Positions 62,985-64,000 of a stretch of 64,000 nt of DNA are shown here, piece by piece. Position 1 is the first letter of the stretch. Every line of letters begins with the position of its first letter. The notes below the pieces were generated by a model that saw only the letters and a program-made list of their open reading frames with translations, ran no database searches and had not been told where the DNA came from. Position numbers and translations under genes: made by a program. Origin of the DNA: Panorpa germanica (taxonomy: Eukaryota > Arthropoda > Insecta > Mecoptera > Panorpidae); the NCBI GenBank assembly GCA_963678705.1, contig OY783204.1, forward strand, positions 22,268,759 through 22,332,758, given 5' to 3'.

Positions 62985-63240
62985 TTACATTCTACATTTC
63001 CTTTACAAATTTTTACCATTTTTTTTTTTTAATTCTTTTTTTCCTTTTCAAAGTTCGTCTCTCTTGTTATTTTCCTCAATTGCCTCCTCCTTAGTTTCTG
63101 TTCTTTTCTTGCAATCGTTCCTCTCGACTCTCTCCGCTCAAAAAGTTTCTCCTCTTCTTTCTCCTTACCTCCGTCATCCATACTCTTCCTTCCCTCTTTC
63201 CTTGTTTCCTTGCAATAACTCTTCCAAGCTTTATTCACTT
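62985..63240 (-). pseudogene. LINE-C fragment (minus strand)
   Basis: CT-rich on +. The minus strand reads basic sequence including KEGRKSMDDGGKEKEEEKLF, almost the same as the 38.4-kb copy (KEGRKSMDDGGKEKEKRE). The T run at 63018-63031 may be its tail. The next element begins within 10 bases. Confidence 0.65.
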
Positions 63241-63246
63241 TCCATT

Positions 63247-63745
63247 TTTTTTTTTTAATTTTTTATAATACTACAACTAAGTATAGATATACTTATCTAG
63301 TAGCTTACATTTCAATAATTACACGGTGTGGTAGAGATTGCCTTGAATTAGGTTACTAGGTCCGAGGGTTTAGTCCTGCGTAGTCTTCGAACATCATTAG
63401 TATCAAGCAACATTTGCGTCACGGCGATGTTTTCGTGGTTACGAAGTCTCAACTCGTGCTTCGTTGCTATAGATTTGATTTCTTCTCCGACTGTGTTAAT
63501 CTTCAGGTCTCTATGTATGTCGTCATTGCGGATATACCACGGTGCATTAACTATTCCTCGCAGAACTTTATTTTGGAACGTTTGTATGTCTCTAATGTTC
63601 GATTTCTTGGTGCAACCCAGGGTTGCACTCCATACGTCCACGCTGGCTTTAGCACTTATTTATATATGAGCAGTTTGTTTTCAATGTATAGTTCAGAGCG
63701 TCATCCCATTAGCCAATACATATTTCTGTTCTTTATCCTGACACC
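63247..63745 (-). pseudogene. Jockey-type LINE 3' fragment (copy 3)
   Basis: The minus strand reads ENKLLIYK, stop, VLKPAWTYG in one frame, then GCTKKSNIRDIQTFQNKVLR, NAPWYIRNDDIHRDLKINTV and RRLRRTKPSDL in another. This is the final roughly 130 residues of a Jockey-clade reverse transcriptase. A frameshift near 63620 and two upstream stops make it defective. The 3' UTR and T-rich tail (63245-63270 on +) match the 53.4-kb copy. Confidence 0.85.
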
Positions 63746-64000
63746 ATCGAAAAAGCACGTTGTGTATCACTGCTGCACAGAACAGAAGCAAAGACCAAAC
63801 CGTGTCTCAGGTGAATCTACAGACTTGTAACGTTTATTCTACAATACACATAATTGATTTATTGCAATGGTAGTAACAGCGACTCCGTGAGCAAGTCAGG
63901 TACTAATAGACCAAATGTAGAGATAGTAGATGGCGCCAGCGACAAAGTCAAGGGTGCATAGGGTAAAAACCAATAAATATACGACGATGAGTATAACTGT
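63746..64000. other. Noncoding end of the window
   Basis: No supported feature; the Jockey homology stops near 63745. Confidence 0.4.

Overview
The window looks like AT-rich, repeat-laden nuclear DNA of an insect with a fairly large genome. The evidence is a BEL/Pao retrotransposon, Jockey-type and other LINE fragments, hAT-like and mariner-like DNA transposon pieces, GT-AG introns, and a CUB-domain exon of the animal extracellular type. The insect order cannot be settled from the sequence. There are no prokaryotic features and I found no convincing rRNA or tRNA gene.

Host coding content is very small. Two short exons on the + strand (20110-20222 and 56221-56395) have good splice sites, open frames and matching phases: the single G at the end of the first plus the AA at the start of the second make a GAA codon. 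Together they read into the start of a CUB domain, so 20223-56220 is best read as one intron of about 36 kb. Neither exon begins or ends the protein; the remaining exons were not found and probably lie outside the window.

1-9 kb holds a complete, apparently intact BEL/Pao LTR retrotransposon on the minus strand (1997-8723): identical 330-bp LTRs, a 5-bp target duplication (ACGGT) and one 1726-codon gag-pol frame. It sits inside an older inverted-repeat element whose two arms now flank it. 9-20 kb carries a Jockey 3' fragment, several small inverted-repeat elements (10974, 12173, 13591, 14162) and two 3' fragments of one LINE family. One of those LINE fragments is inserted in a MITE with a clear 9-bp target duplication.

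The 36-kb intron (20-56 kb) is filled with LINE 3' ends of several families, paired MITEs (29.2/49.9 kb), an unclassified 0.6-kb repeat pair (30.5/43.2 kb), inverted-repeat elements at 31.6 and 35.1 kb, and simple repeats. 57-64 kb has a palindromic element, a mariner 5' end, and a Jockey 3' end abutting another LINE fragment. A purine-rich LINE family (called LINE-C here) is represented about nine times, on both strands. Apart from the BEL element, every mobile element seen is truncated, decayed or non-autonomous.
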